This document shows, piece after piece, positions 17,256 through 26,783 of a stretch of DNA of 64,000 bases (positions within the stretch are counted from its first letter, which is position 1; every line of letters starts with the position of its first letter). A program made the translations under genes and the position numbers. The stretch is taken from assembly GCF_002080045.1 (NCBI RefSeq), contig NZ_MUIN01000005.1:268362-332361 (forward strand), read 5' to 3'. The notes under the pieces are model-generated. The model was not told the DNA's origin, made no database searches, and saw only the letters and a list, made by a program, of their open reading frames with translations. Source of the DNA: Pseudomonas sp. Bc-h. Lineage in GTDB: Bacteria; Pseudomonadota; Gammaproteobacteria; Pseudomonadales; Pseudomonadaceae.

Positions 17256-19178
17256 TTAGAAGTTCATACCGAAGCTGAGCGCCACGAAGTCGCGGTCATC
17301 CACTGTGGTGTACTTGCCGTCGAAGAAGTTGGTGTAGGAGAGGTTGGCGGTGTAGGTGTTCTGATATTCCGCTTCCACACCCAGACTCACGGCCTTGCGA
17401 CCTTCTTCGAAGTTGCCACCAGGACCTGGTGAGTAACCATCGACGTCATGAGACCAGGCCACACTTGGCTTAAGGTTCACACCGGCGAACACGTTGTTGT
17501 AGTCCCAGATGGCGCGAGCGCGGTAGCCCCAGGAATCGGTGGTGGTGAAACCGTCGTTTTCGCAGTACCGGCTGAGGTTGTTGAGCGGCGCGCCGGCCAG
17601 GGTGCTGGCATTGAGCGTGGTGCACTGTCCGTTCGGCAGAGGACCTGGGCCGTAGCTCGGGTCACGGCCGTAACGCAGTTTGGAAGTACTTTCCAGGCCA
17701 CCGACGTGAGTCCAGCCCACCTCGCCCACCACGGTCAGACGTTCGGCACCCATCACCTGATCGAAGAAGTGGGTGAAGGTGGTCTGCGCCTGACTGATTT
17801 CTTTGCGGCGATAGCCTTTCTGATCCGCGCCCGGAGCGCCCTGCAGCAAGGCAACGCTCGGGTTCAGAGGCGTCAGACCGGAATACAGAATGTCGGTGGT
17901 GTTCAACTGAACAGGTGCGTTCGGGCGGTAGCTCAGCTCGCCGCTCCACGCGGTACCGGTAGGCAGCGTGGTGGAGAAGCTCAGGCCGAACAGGTGAATG
18001 TCCTCCGGGTATTCAACGTAGTAGCTGGAGTTGGCAGCGACGACGACTGGAAGGAGGGTTGGCGCAAGACTGGTCGCGACACCCAGAGGTACGCCCCTGC
18101 CCACCAGACCACCGACCAGGCCGGCAGCACTGTATGCGCTGGCCGGGCCGCCTTTGCCACTGAAAATCGGCAGACGGCTGTGATAGTTCATGTAATAGGC
18201 GCCGAACTCAGTGTCCAGAGGTTCGAAGTTGTAGTGCATCGCCACGCCGTACTGGCCGCTGTCGCGGGCATCACGATCCGGGCCACGGGCAACGATTGCG
18301 CCTTCGTCAGGGTTGCCGAAGTTCACACCGCGAGCCGCCAGCGTTGCCTGCACCGGACCACGCAACGCCGCCGGCAGCGCCGCGTTCAGGCTGTTTTGAG
18401 TACGCAGTACCGCCAGGTTGTTCTTGCAACCATCGGCGATCACGTCCGGCTGCGAGAAGAACGTACCGCAGTTGTCGACAACGGTCTGATCCCATTCGAG
18501 CTGATAGAAGCCTTCTGCCGAGAGGTTTTCGGTGATGCTCTGGGACAGGTAGAACATGTTGACCGGAATCAGGCCTTCCTTGATTTCCGAGCCAGGACGA
18601 CGGAATGCCGATACGTCGATCGGGTTGATGCTGTTGATGCCGCCGCCGATGAAAGTACTCTCACCCCAGTTGACCACTTGCTTGCCCAGACGCACCGAAC
18701 CCGGCTCATCGGCAATGGAGTAATTGTGATAGACGAACGCGTCGAGCAGCTGGAAGCCCGAGGACTTGGCGCCTTCCTTGCGGCCCGAGTCGCTGATGTC
18801 CTTGAACTCGCGGCCTTCATCCTTGAGTTCAAAGTCATACCAGTACTTGCCCCGCAGAAACACACCGGTGTCGCCGTACTTCAGTTCCAGATCGTGAATG
18901 CCCTTGAAGATCTTCGAAAAGGTTTCCCCACTTTTGAAGTTCAGGTGGCCGTCATCGGAAGTTTGCGAAAGCCCGTGTCCACCGTTGTTCGAACCGATCA
19001 GGTTCTTGTTGGCGTTCTCGGTCGACCAACTGGCGCCTATGGAGAGCGACGAGTCGAAATTACCTTCGATTTCACCGATGTTGAAACTAACGCCGAATGC
19101 AGGACCGGCGAGCGAGGAAGCGAGACCGACGGCCAGAGGCAGTTTTGCCCGGCGCCAGAACAGGTTTGCTGATGTCAT
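17256..19178 (-). CDS. DUF1302 outer-membrane beta-barrel-like protein
   Basis: The 640-residue exported protein has a signal peptide (about residues 1-29, ending GPAFG-VS), long runs of alternating polar and hydrophobic strands, and the C-terminal residues VALSFGMNF ending in Phe, the outer-membrane barrel insertion signal. It belongs to DUF1302. It is first in an operon with DUF1329 and is preceded by a GGAG ribosome site eight bases from ATG 19178. Together they may form an outer-membrane uptake or export route for lipidic compounds. This is inference from context; no transport activity can be read from sequence. Confidence 0.9.
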   Translation of the reverse strand: MTSANLFWRRAKLPLAVGLASSLAGPAFGVSFNIGEIEGNFDSSLSIGASWSTENANKNLIGSNNGGHGLSQTSDDGHLNFKSGETFSKIFKGIHDLELKYGDTGVFLRGKYWYDFELKDEGREFKDISDSGRKEGAKSSGFQLLDAFVYHNYSIADEPGSVRLGKQVVNWGESTFIGGGINSINPIDVSAFRRPGSEIKEGLIPVNMFYLSQSITENLSAEGFYQLEWDQTVVDNCGTFFSQPDVIADGCKNNLAVLRTQNSLNAALPAALRGPVQATLAARGVNFGNPDEGAIVARGPDRDARDSGQYGVAMHYNFEPLDTEFGAYYMNYHSRLPIFSGKGGPASAYSAAGLVGGLVGRGVPLGVATSLAPTLLPVVVAANSSYYVEYPEDIHLFGLSFSTTLPTGTAWSGELSYRPNAPVQLNTTDILYSGLTPLNPSVALLQGAPGADQKGYRRKEISQAQTTFTHFFDQVMGAERLTVVGEVGWTHVGGLESTSKLRYGRDPSYGPGPLPNGQCTTLNASTLAGAPLNNLSRYCENDGFTTTDSWGYRARAIWDYNNVFAGVNLKPSVAWSHDVDGYSPGPGGNFEEGRKAVSLGVEAEYQNTYTANLSYTNFFDGKYTTVDDRDFVALSFGMNF

Positions 19179-19545
19179 CGACGCTACTCCATGTGCTTTT
19201 ATTTTTATGGCAGTGGGTGCTTCCAGAAACGACTCAGGTGGACTGATCCGCAGTGCCTGGGTGTCAACGCGTGTCGGGCAGCCCATGTAAAGCTGCTAAG
19301 CGAAACGGCGTTTTTCTCCGGTTCCAACCTACTGCCGACTATAGCCAGCAGGTGCTACTGCTTGATCCCTCTAAAGTGTGATTTACAGCGTCAAAGCCTC
19401 TGGCACGCCGATTTCGGCGCACCGGCCGGCGCGGCAGAGGGAGGATGGCTGAATTTCAGGATTTGGCAAGGCAGACGCCGGGGGAGACGCCTCGCGGCAC
19501 ATTGCCATGACCGAAATCAGGGCAATGTGCGCGAAAAAAGATCAA
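19179..19545. other. 367-base intergenic region upstream of DUF1302
   Basis: There is no gene. It should carry the promoter of the DUF1302-DUF1329 operon on the minus strand. The end near the acyl-CoA synthetase stop has a perfect 10-bp hairpin (19497-19506 with 19521-19530) without a downstream T-run on that strand. Confidence 0.5.
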
Positions 19546-21222
19546 TCAGAGGGTCGAGAGAAACGCGCTGTTAGTGCTCTGCCATTCGATGATGTCCAGG
19601 CGGATTCGCTTCTTGTCGAGCTTGCCGACGCTGGTCTTGGGAATTTCGGTAACAAGGGCGATCTGGCTCGGAATCGCCCACTTGTTAATGTGCCCCTGTT
19701 CCACGAATGGCTTGAGATGTTCCTTCAACGCCTTGGCGTCGATGACATGCCCTTCGTGCGCCACCAGCAACGCGAACGGCCGCTCGCCCCATTGTGGATC
19801 GGCGATACCGACTACCGCCACTTCACGCACACCGGGATGACGACTGCACAGATCTTCAAGCTCCAGCGACGACACCCACTCGCCGCCGGTCTTGATCACG
19901 TCCTTGATGCGGTCGCGAATGTCGATGCCGCCCATGCTGTCGAGAGTCGCTACATCGCCGGTGTGCAGCCAGCCGCCAGCCCAAAGCTCAGCGCCCTTCT
20001 CCGGCTCGCGGTAATAGCCTTCGGTCAACCATGGCGCGCGCAATACCAGCTCGCCCTGGGTTTCGCCATCGGACGGCAGGAAATTGCCTTCGGCATCGAC
20101 GATCGCTGCTTCAACCAGCACACCTGGCGCACCGGCCTTGATCCGGTACGTGGTGCGCTCGTCTTCGCTGCCCGCCATCAACTCATCATTGAGGTGCGCA
20201 ACAGAAACCAACGGGCCAGTCTCGGACATGCCGTAGGCAGCGGTCAGTTGAATGCCCTTGGCCTTGGCGGCGTCGTACAGCGAACGGTTGAGCGAGCTGC
20301 CGCCAATGATGATGTTCCAGCCGGTAAAATCGACGTCCTTGGCGGCCTTGGCGTTGAGCACCATTTGCATGATGGTCGGCACGCAGTGAGAGAAGTTGAC
20401 CTTCTCCTTGCGCCACAGCTCGACCAGCAATTCAGGGTCGTAACGGCCGGGATAGACCTGCTTCACGCCGAGCATGGTCGCGGCATACGGAACGCCCCAT
20501 GCATGCACGTGGAACATCGGGGTAATCGGCATGTAAACCTTGTCGGTGCCGAGCAGACCCTCGACACTGCCCATGATCGTCGCCACCGCCATGGTGTGCA
20601 GCACCAACTGGCGATGGGTGAAATACACGCCTTTGGGATTGCCGGTGGTGCCCGTGGTGTAGAAGGTGGTGGCCACCGAGTTTTCGTCGAAATCCTCGAA
20701 CGTGTACTGAGGGCTCGCCGCTGCCAGAAGAGTTTCGTACTCGCCGACCAGATTCGGCAGGTCAGCGGATTTGTCTGCCGTATCGGTGATCAGGATGGTC
20801 TTCTCGACTGTGGTCAGCTTGCTTTCGAAGCACTTGTAGAGGGCCATGAACTCACTGTTGACCAGCACGAACTTGTCTTCGGCGTGGTTCATGGTGAACA
20901 GGATCTGATCCGGCGACAGACGCACGTTGATGGTGTGAATCACCGCGCCGATCATGGGAATCGCAAACATGCACTCAAGATAACGATGGCTGTCCCAATC
21001 CATGACAGCCACGGTATCGCCCGCCCTCACCCCCGCTTCGGTCAGCACATTCGCAAGGCGGCAGATCCGCTCGTTGAGTGTCAGATACGAATAGCGTGAT
21101 TGGTCCCGGTAAACGATTTCCCGTGTTTTTTCATAGCGGCTGCCCGACATCAGCAAGCGTTTGATCAACAGAGGGTACTGGTACGCGCCATCAGCTGGCG
21201 GAATCACGCGTGTCTGCAGCAT
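19546..21222 (-). CDS. Fatty acid--CoA ligase (medium-chain, AlkK-like)
   Basis: This 558-residue member of the acyl-adenylate-forming superfamily activates fatty or 3-hydroxy fatty acids to CoA thioesters. Core motifs are the phosphate loop TTGTTGNPKG, the AYGMSETGP block, and the A8 hinge plus WLHTGDVATLDSMGGIDIRDR. The C-terminal catalytic lysine lies in KTSVGKLDKKRIR. Its position beside DUF1302/DUF1329/MalT-like genes resembles what I remember of P. putida PP_0763 and P. aeruginosa PA3924, enzymes linked to medium-chain substrates. Chain-length preference is inferred, not seen. Confidence 0.92.
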   Translation of the reverse strand: MLQTRVIPPADGAYQYPLLIKRLLMSGSRYEKTREIVYRDQSRYSYLTLNERICRLANVLTEAGVRAGDTVAVMDWDSHRYLECMFAIPMIGAVIHTINVRLSPDQILFTMNHAEDKFVLVNSEFMALYKCFESKLTTVEKTILITDTADKSADLPNLVGEYETLLAAASPQYTFEDFDENSVATTFYTTGTTGNPKGVYFTHRQLVLHTMAVATIMGSVEGLLGTDKVYMPITPMFHVHAWGVPYAATMLGVKQVYPGRYDPELLVELWRKEKVNFSHCVPTIMQMVLNAKAAKDVDFTGWNIIIGGSSLNRSLYDAAKAKGIQLTAAYGMSETGPLVSVAHLNDELMAGSEDERTTYRIKAGAPGVLVEAAIVDAEGNFLPSDGETQGELVLRAPWLTEGYYREPEKGAELWAGGWLHTGDVATLDSMGGIDIRDRIKDVIKTGGEWVSSLELEDLCSRHPGVREVAVVGIADPQWGERPFALLVAHEGHVIDAKALKEHLKPFVEQGHINKWAIPSQIALVTEIPKTSVGKLDKKRIRLDIIEWQSTNSAFLSTL

Positions 21223-21364
21223 AGGAATCCCTTTTCAAGATGCATGTGCGGTGCTGAAAATATGCACTCTAGAGCCTTCACTCGCCACCCAAATCAGCCA
21301 AAGGGATGATTCGAATGACGAGTGACCATGCAGGCATTGCGCCATTTGACAGGGCAAAACGGTC

Positions 21365-22567
21365 CTACGCAGGCTGTGCGACGTGGTTTTCGGCGGGGGT
21401 TCGAGGAAAGATCAGCGCTGCGGCGAAAGTCAGCGCTGCGAAGCCGGCGAGGATCACATACAGTCCGGTCAACCCTTGACGAGGCTCGACGAAGGCAATC
21501 AGCGGAATCGCCGTGGCACTTGCGCCAAAGGAAAGGAAGTAGCGCAGCGCAAATACCCGGGACTGCCATTGGGGGGCGACGAAGTTGGCGACCATCGCGT
21601 CATTGACTGTTACCTGACCGAACACCACGAACATGAAACCCGCGCCCAGTAACACCACCGGCCAACTGTCGGTATAAGCCAGCCCGAACAGAAACGGCGC
21701 CTGGCAGACGGTGAGAATCACGAACGGCCATTTAAGGCTGAAGCGGTCGAGGAAACGGCCGATGGTCAACTGCGCCACCGCGCCAAAGGCGTAGGCCAGG
21801 CTGACGATAAGGCCCAATGTCTGCGGCGAAGCGAACAGGTCATGCAGACGATCCTGAAACAGCTTCGGATAGGTCATGGTCGTTGCGTTGAACACCACGC
21901 CGCCAGTGGCCGTGGCAATGGCCAGAACGCTGAATACCATGACCATGGAAATCCGCTGACCGGTCCGGCCTTTCGGCGCTGTATGGGCCCGCATCGGAAT
22001 CGGTTCGTCCTTGACCTGCAAAGCGAACATCAGGCCGATCAGGATCGATATGCAACCCGGCAGGATGAACGCCGAGCGCCAGCCGAACTGTGCCACCAGA
22101 AAACCCGTCAGCAGCGCGGAAAACGCCACACCGAGGTTGCCCCACATGCCGTTGACGCCGATCTCGCGACCGCGATTCTGCGCGTAAGCCACCAGCATGG
22201 CGGTGCCGACCGGGTGATAGATGGCGGCGAACACGCCGACCAGGGTCATGCCCACCGCCAGCATGGTGGTGCTGGTGCTCAGGCCGGTGATGATCGACGC
22301 GGCGCCAATACCGAAGAAGAACAGCAGCATCATGTGCCGCCGACTCCAGCGATCACCCAGCCAGCCGGCCGGTAGCGAACAGGCTCCGAAAGCAATGAAC
22401 CCGCCCAGCGACAGGCCGATGAGTTGCGCGTAATCCAGCGCGAACGCCTGGGTCATGCCCAGCACGGCGGCGGGAAAAATCAGCATGAACATGTGATCGA
22501 TGACGTGAGCGGCGTTGATGAAATGAATCACCGTTCGAGGTGAGTTGGGGCGTATGACTTGACTCAT
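21365..22567 (-). CDS. MFS transporter, fosmidomycin-resistance-like
   Basis: The 400-residue major facilitator has twelve predicted helices. The loop 2-3 signature is GWLGDRWSRRHMM, and the helix 4 segment FAAIYHPVGTAMLVAYAQ is characteristic of the Fsr-like group. It probably exports a small organic compound; the substrate is unknown. Its start overlaps the potential upstream reach of the divergent AraC gene, so the two share one promoter region of about 90 bases (22568-22658). Confidence 0.9.
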   Translation of the reverse strand: MSQVIRPNSPRTVIHFINAAHVIDHMFMLIFPAAVLGMTQAFALDYAQLIGLSLGGFIAFGACSLPAGWLGDRWSRRHMMLLFFFGIGAASIITGLSTSTTMLAVGMTLVGVFAAIYHPVGTAMLVAYAQNRGREIGVNGMWGNLGVAFSALLTGFLVAQFGWRSAFILPGCISILIGLMFALQVKDEPIPMRAHTAPKGRTGQRISMVMVFSVLAIATATGGVVFNATTMTYPKLFQDRLHDLFASPQTLGLIVSLAYAFGAVAQLTIGRFLDRFSLKWPFVILTVCQAPFLFGLAYTDSWPVVLLGAGFMFVVFGQVTVNDAMVANFVAPQWQSRVFALRYFLSFGASATAIPLIAFVEPRQGLTGLYVILAGFAALTFAAALIFPRTPAENHVAQPA

Positions 22568-22658
22568 GGCAACGCATCCTGGGCTTGCAGTGATTGTGGA
22601 TGCTCATGCTAAGTTGGCGACAAATCGTATTTCAGACAACATAGTCATCGAATCCGCC

Positions 22659-23426
22659 ATGTTGATCAGCCTGCTCAGCCACAGCCCGGTTACCGCCCAT
22701 CCAAGGGACTATCCCGATGGCGCGCATCAGCCGCGTCATGTCCACGCCGAGGCGCAACTGCTGTATGCGGTCAGCGGCGTCATGCGCTTGATTACCGACA
22801 GCGGCGCCTGGGTGATTCCCCCGACGCGAGCGGTGTGGATCCCGCCAATGGTCGAACACGAAATTTACATGTCGGGCGAAGTGCTGATGCGCTCGCTGTT
22901 CATCGCCGCCGAGCATTGTCCACCCGGCCTGAACAACTGCTGCGTGCTGGCCGTCACGCCATTGCTGCGCGAGTTGATTGTGCGGGCTACGCAAAGCGCT
23001 GAGCATGCGGCCAATTCGCTGATCCAGCAGTTGATGCTCGAAGAAGTCGCTGCGCTGGAAAATCTGCCGCTGCACATCCCCATGCCCCGCGACCGGCGCC
23101 TGCAAAATATCTGCACGGCACTGCTCAAGACCCCGCATCACGGCAATACGCTGGAAGACTGGGCCCAGGCAGTCGGCGCCAGCTCACGCACGCTGACGCG
23201 TCTGTTCAATCAGGAGTTGGGGCTGAGTTTCAATGCCTGGCGTCAGCAGGTGCGGCTGATGGAAGCGCTGCCCAGGCTACTGGCTGGCGAGAGTGTGCAA
23301 CGGGTGGCGAACGATCTGGGCTATGGCAGCGCACGGGCGTTCAGCGCGATGTTCATCCGTCTTTTGGGCGAAAGCCCCCGGGAATATCTGGGGGCTTTGA
23401 AGCAGTTGAGTGAGTTGAAGCGGTGA
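22659..23426 (+). CDS. AraC-family transcriptional regulator
   Basis: The 255-residue regulator has an N-terminal cupin domain (HVHAEAQLLYAVSGVMRL, VIPPTRAVWIPP) and a C-terminal double helix-turn-helix (WAQAVGASSRTLTRLFNQEL and VQRVANDLGYGSARAFSAMF). ATG 22659 leaves a normal divergent promoter gap to the MFS gene. An in-frame ATG at 22566 would overlap that gene's start codon and adds no conserved residues. It shares block-by-block similarity with the AraC protein at 10348 and probably represses or activates the MFS gene. Confidence 0.9.
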   Translation: MLISLLSHSPVTAHPRDYPDGAHQPRHVHAEAQLLYAVSGVMRLITDSGAWVIPPTRAVWIPPMVEHEIYMSGEVLMRSLFIAAEHCPPGLNNCCVLAVTPLLRELIVRATQSAEHAANSLIQQLMLEEVAALENLPLHIPMPRDRRLQNICTALLKTPHHGNTLEDWAQAVGASSRTLTRLFNQELGLSFNAWRQQVRLMEALPRLLAGESVQRVANDLGYGSARAFSAMFIRLLGESPREYLGALKQLSELKR

Positions 23427-23456
23427 GGCGTCCGCGTAGTCTGCGCAAATCCAACC

Positions 23457-23543
23457 GTGGGAGGGATCTTGCTCACGAATACGTCAGAGCAATCGGCACC
23501 GCAGTGACTGACTTTCCGTTTTCGCGAGCAAGCTCCCTCCCAC
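23457..23543. repeat. REP-type inverted repeat (GTGGGAGGGAGC family)
   Basis: The left arm is slightly degenerate (GTGGGAGGGATCTTGCTCAC); the right arm is GCGAGCAAGCTCCCTCCCAC. It lies between convergent genes. Confidence 0.85.
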
Positions 23544-23573
23544 AGGATCGTGTGAATCCCGCTCTGGAAGCAA

Positions 23574-24203
23574 TCAGCTCGCCTGCGTAAATGCCAGCTT
23601 CACACCCAGCGCCACCAGAACCCCGCCCATGGCGCGATCGAACCAGTGCCCCATGCGGGCAAAACCGGCGCGCACCCGTGGCTGGCTGAACAGGCGCGCG
23701 ACCAGGCAGAACCAGATGCCCGTTGCCAGCGCCAGATACACCCCATAACCGGCCTGAATCAGCATTGGCGTGTGCGGATTGATCACGACAGTGAACAGAG
23801 ACAGGAAAAACAGCGTGGCCTTGGGGTTCAGCCCATTGGTGACGAAGCCTGCGGTAAAGGCGCCGCGAGCTGTGCGCTCACCCTTGGCGATGTCCACAGG
23901 CGCATCGGTCGCGCTGGCAGGTTTGGCCCGCAGGGCCTTGATGCCGATGTACAGCAGATATGCCGCCGCTGCCCACTTCAATGCGTTGAACAGCACGATG
24001 GACTGCGAAACGATCAGACCGATACCGAGCAACGAATAGCCGACGTGCAGGAAAATCGCGGTACCGACGCCCATGGCGGTGTAGGTCCCGGCCTTGCGAC
24101 CGTGGGTCACGCTTTCACGCACCACCACGGCGAAGTCCGGGCCGGGGCTGGCGACAGCGAGCAGGTGAATCAGGGCAACGGTGAGAAATTCCGTCCAGTA
24201 CAT
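23574..24203 (-). CDS. LysE/RhtB-family exporter
   Basis: The 209-residue inner-membrane protein has about six helices and the family N-terminus ending in ASPGPDFAVVVRESVTHGRKAG, followed by GLNPKATLFFLSLF. Members export amino acids or homoserine lactone-like compounds; the exact substrate is not predictable. ATG 24203 has GGAG five bases upstream and starts at the conserved FLTVALIHLLAVASPGP helix. A longer in-frame start at 24245 is not supported. Confidence 0.9.
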   Translation of the reverse strand: MYWTEFLTVALIHLLAVASPGPDFAVVVRESVTHGRKAGTYTAMGVGTAIFLHVGYSLLGIGLIVSQSIVLFNALKWAAAAYLLYIGIKALRAKPASATDAPVDIAKGERTARGAFTAGFVTNGLNPKATLFFLSLFTVVINPHTPMLIQAGYGVYLALATGIWFCLVARLFSQPRVRAGFARMGHWFDRAMGGVLVALGVKLAFTQAS

Positions 24204-24408
24204 GGGGGTCTCCGGGGCAGCATTCAGAGCAAAAGGCTCAAACAAGGCGCCTACCTTACGCCTGTGCCTGACACAGCAAAAGATCCTCTATACACACGTA
24301 TCCATGCTGTTCGTCATATTTCCCGAAGTGGCGCGCAGGCATTGGATTGCAGCAATATGTTCGTCTTCCTACGCGTCGTAGCGCATCCAGCCACAGGAGC
24401 CCCTGTAC

Positions 24409-25374
24409 ATGAGCGACAACCGCAAAGCCGTTTTCCTGGACCACACCTCTCTGGATCTTGGCGATCTGGACCTCACCCCATGGCGTGAAACCTTCGGTGA
24501 ACTGGTGCTGCACGGGAGCACAACTGCCGACCAGGTCATCGAACGGCTGCAAGGCGCGCAAGTGGCCATTTCCAACAAGATCATGATCGATGCCGCCGCG
24601 TTCGCAGCGTGCCCGGACCTGAAACTGGTGCTGGTCACTGCGACTGGCGTCAATAACGTCGACCTGGACGCCGCCCGTAAACACGGCGTAGTCGTGAGCA
24701 ACTGTCAGGGCTACGGCACGCCGTCCGTGGCGCAACATACATTGATGCTGTTGCTGGCGATGGCCACGCGTCTGCCTGATTATCAACAGGCAATTCATCA
24801 GGGCCAATGGCAGAAGTCGAAACAGTTCTGCCTGCTGGACTTCCCGATTGTGGAACTGGAAGGCAAGACGCTGGGCTTGCTGGGGCACGGGGAACTCGGC
24901 GGTGCGGTGGCGAAGCTGGCTGAAGCCTTTGGCATGAAAGTCGTGCTGGGGCAGATTCCTGGCCGCCCTGCTCGCCCGGATCGTGTGCCCCTGCATGAAC
25001 TGCTGCCGCAGGTCGACGCATTGACCCTGCACTGCCCGCTCAACGAACACACCCGCGACATGCTCGGCGCCCATGAATTGAGCCTGATGAAGCCGAAAGC
25101 GTTCATCGTCAACACGGCCCGTGGCGGACTGATCAACGAACAGGCGCTGGCCGATGCGTTGCGCAACGGGCACCTTGCGGGCGCCGCGACCGACGTGCTG
25201 ACCGTCGAGCCGCCAGTCAACGGCAACCCGCTGCTGTCCGGCGACATCCCACGCCTGATCATCACCCCGCACAGCGCCTGGGGAAGCCAGGAAGCGCGGC
25301 AGCGGATCGTCGGGCAGGTGAACGAGAATGCGCAGGGGTTCTACGCGGGTGCGCCGGTTCGAGTAGTGAGCTGA
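24409..25374 (+). CDS. D-2-hydroxyacid dehydrogenase (glycerate/hydroxypyruvate type)
   Basis: The 321-residue NAD(P)-dependent dehydrogenase interconverts 2-keto and D-2-hydroxy acids. The cofactor loop is GHGELGG (159-165) and the catalytic triad is Arg238 (NTARGG), Glu267 (TVEPP) and His288 (TPHSAW). It resembles glycerate dehydrogenases annotated as HprA in pseudomonads, but a glyoxylate or hydroxypyruvate preference cannot be proved. AGGAG lies nine bases before the ATG. It is a single gene flanked by a REP. Confidence 0.88.
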   Translation: MSDNRKAVFLDHTSLDLGDLDLTPWRETFGELVLHGSTTADQVIERLQGAQVAISNKIMIDAAAFAACPDLKLVLVTATGVNNVDLDAARKHGVVVSNCQGYGTPSVAQHTLMLLLAMATRLPDYQQAIHQGQWQKSKQFCLLDFPIVELEGKTLGLLGHGELGGAVAKLAEAFGMKVVLGQIPGRPARPDRVPLHELLPQVDALTLHCPLNEHTRDMLGAHELSLMKPKAFIVNTARGGLINEQALADALRNGHLAGAATDVLTVEPPVNGNPLLSGDIPRLIITPHSAWGSQEARQRIVGQVNENAQGFYAGAPVRVVS

Positions 25375-25399
25375 GTGATCACCCTCTGAACATACCCTT

Positions 25400-25462
25400 A
25401 GCAGTCCGGCTTGCCGGCGGCGCGCAATCGAAATCGCCACCGCAGGCACGCCGGATTGTTAC
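25400..25462. repeat. REP element (GCCGGCGG family)
   Basis: AGCAGTCCGGCTTGCCGGCG is followed by a weaker complementary arm ending CACGCCGGATTGTTACC. Confidence 0.75.
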
Positions 25463-25534
25463 CGACGTCCATTCCATGTCGAGATCCGAAGCCTTTCCCC
25501 TGTTAAACTTCGCCCTTTTTGCCAGGAGCCGAAG

Positions 25535-26533
25535 ATGGACCCGCGCAGTGAAGTGTTACTCCGTCAGGCCGAGCTGTTTCAGGGCTCACTGCTGCTGACC
25601 GGCCTGCCTGCCGACGACCTGCTGGGCAGGCTGCCCAATGCGCGAGGCTGGAGCTGGCATGCGGGGGATTTTGCGGCGCTGGACACCCGCTTCAGCGGTC
25701 GCACCCACTTCGGCACTGAAGCGCCGGCCGAGAGTTTCGAAGCTGCCGTGCTGTTCCTGCCCAAAGCCAAGGACCTCACTGATTACCTGCTCAATGCCCT
25801 GGCCTCGCGTCTACAGGGTCGAGAGCTGTTTCTGGTGGGAGAAAAACGCGCGGGTATCGAAGCTGCTGCGCGTCAACTGAGCCCATTCGGTCGCGCTCGC
25901 AAACTGGACAGCGCCCGTCACTGCCAGCTGTGGCAAGTCTCCGTGGAAAACGCCCCGCAAGCCGTGCAGTTGAACAGTCTGGCCAAGCACTTCGAGATCG
26001 ACATCGAAGGCGGTCCACTGAAGGTCACCAGCCTTCCCGGCGTCTTCAGTCATGGTCGTCTGGATCGTGGTTCCGCCCTGCTGTTGGAGAATCTTGATCG
26101 ACTGCCAGCAGGCCATTTACTCGATTTCGGCTGCGGCGCGGGCGTACTCGGCGCTGCGGTCAAACGTCGCAACCCGGACATGAACGTGACAATGCTCGAC
26201 GTCGACGCCTTTGCCACCGCCAGCAGCCGTCTGACGCTGTTGGCCAACGGTCTTGAAGGTGACGTTCTGACCGGCGACGGCATCGACGCCGCACCCAAGC
26301 ATCTGGATGTCATTCTGACCAATCCGCCCTTTCATACGGGTGTTCACACCGACTACGCGGCCACTGAAAATCTGCTCCGAAAAGCACGTGAACATCTGAA
26401 AAAAGGCGGTGAACTTCGCTTGGTCGCCAATAGCTTCCTGCGCTATCAGCCGATCATCGAAGAGCACCTTGGCGTATGTGCCGTTATGGCCGAAGGGAAT
26501 GGCTTCCGGATTTACCGCGCCAAACGCGGGTGA
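25535..26533 (+). CDS. rsmC: 16S rRNA (guanine1207-N2)-methyltransferase RsmC
   Basis: The 332-residue RsmC has the usual duplicated methyltransferase layout: a degenerate N-terminal domain (1-165) and an active C-terminal domain with the SAM motif [14 protein letters not shown] and catalytic NPPFHTG. It methylates G1207 of 16S rRNA in the small subunit. The length fits the family. It is monocistronic; the next element is a riboswitch-controlled gene. Confidence 0.94.
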   Translation: MDPRSEVLLRQAELFQGSLLLTGLPADDLLGRLPNARGWSWHAGDFAALDTRFSGRTHFGTEAPAESFEAAVLFLPKAKDLTDYLLNALASRLQGRELFLVGEKRAGIEAAARQLSPFGRARKLDSARHCQLWQVSVENAPQAVQLNSLAKHFEIDIEGGPLKVTSLPGVFSHGRLDRGSALLLENLDRLPAGHLLDFGCGAGVLGAAVKRRNPDMNVTMLDVDAFATASSRLTLLANGLEGDVLTGDGIDAAPKHLDVILTNPPFHTGVHTDYAATENLLRKAREHLKKGGELRLVANSFLRYQPIIEEHLGVCAVMAEGNGFRIYRAKRG

Positions 26534-26562
26534 AAATTAGCGCTTGCCGAACACGATTCGTC

Positions 26563-26783
26563 TAGGCAGAATCCGCTCCGTCCTAGGGGAGTAGTCTCCC
26601 ACGAGCGCCACGCTCGTCCGGCGCGCATCAACATACTTGGCCCTCAGGCCATGGTGCGTGCGACCCCAGATCCGCCCAGACGGATCGGTGGTTTGACAAG
26701 ACCTATGACACGAACATCCTGACCCGGGGCGGGGAGGTTGTACGTGTCATAGCCGTGTTGACCCGCCCCTTAGGAAACCCCTG
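26563..26783 (+). promoter_or_regulatory. Manganese riboswitch (yybP-ykoY) leader
   Basis: The leader of the TMEM165/GDT1-type gene has the conserved elements of the yybP-ykoY Mn2+ aptamer: AGGGGAGTAGTCTCCC at 26586-26600, CAACATACTTGGCC at 26629 onward, and GACAAGACCTATGACACG at 26695-26712. Downstream, a perfect 10-bp stem (26703-26712 with 26743-26752) and an 8-bp GC stem (26726-26733 with 26762-26769) cross each other, so they are probably alternatives. The second ends just before the AGGAA ribosome site (26772-26776). Mn2+ binding is expected to switch on translation of the downstream exporter. Confidence 0.9.

Noticed and set aside
17448..19172. Long open frame of 574 codons on the plus strand
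   Set aside because: Antisense to the DUF1302 gene, with low-complexity composition and no motif.
19497..19530. 10-bp hairpin next to the acyl-CoA synthetase stop
   Set aside because: The T-run is on the wrong side for termination of the minus-strand gene, so no function is claimed.
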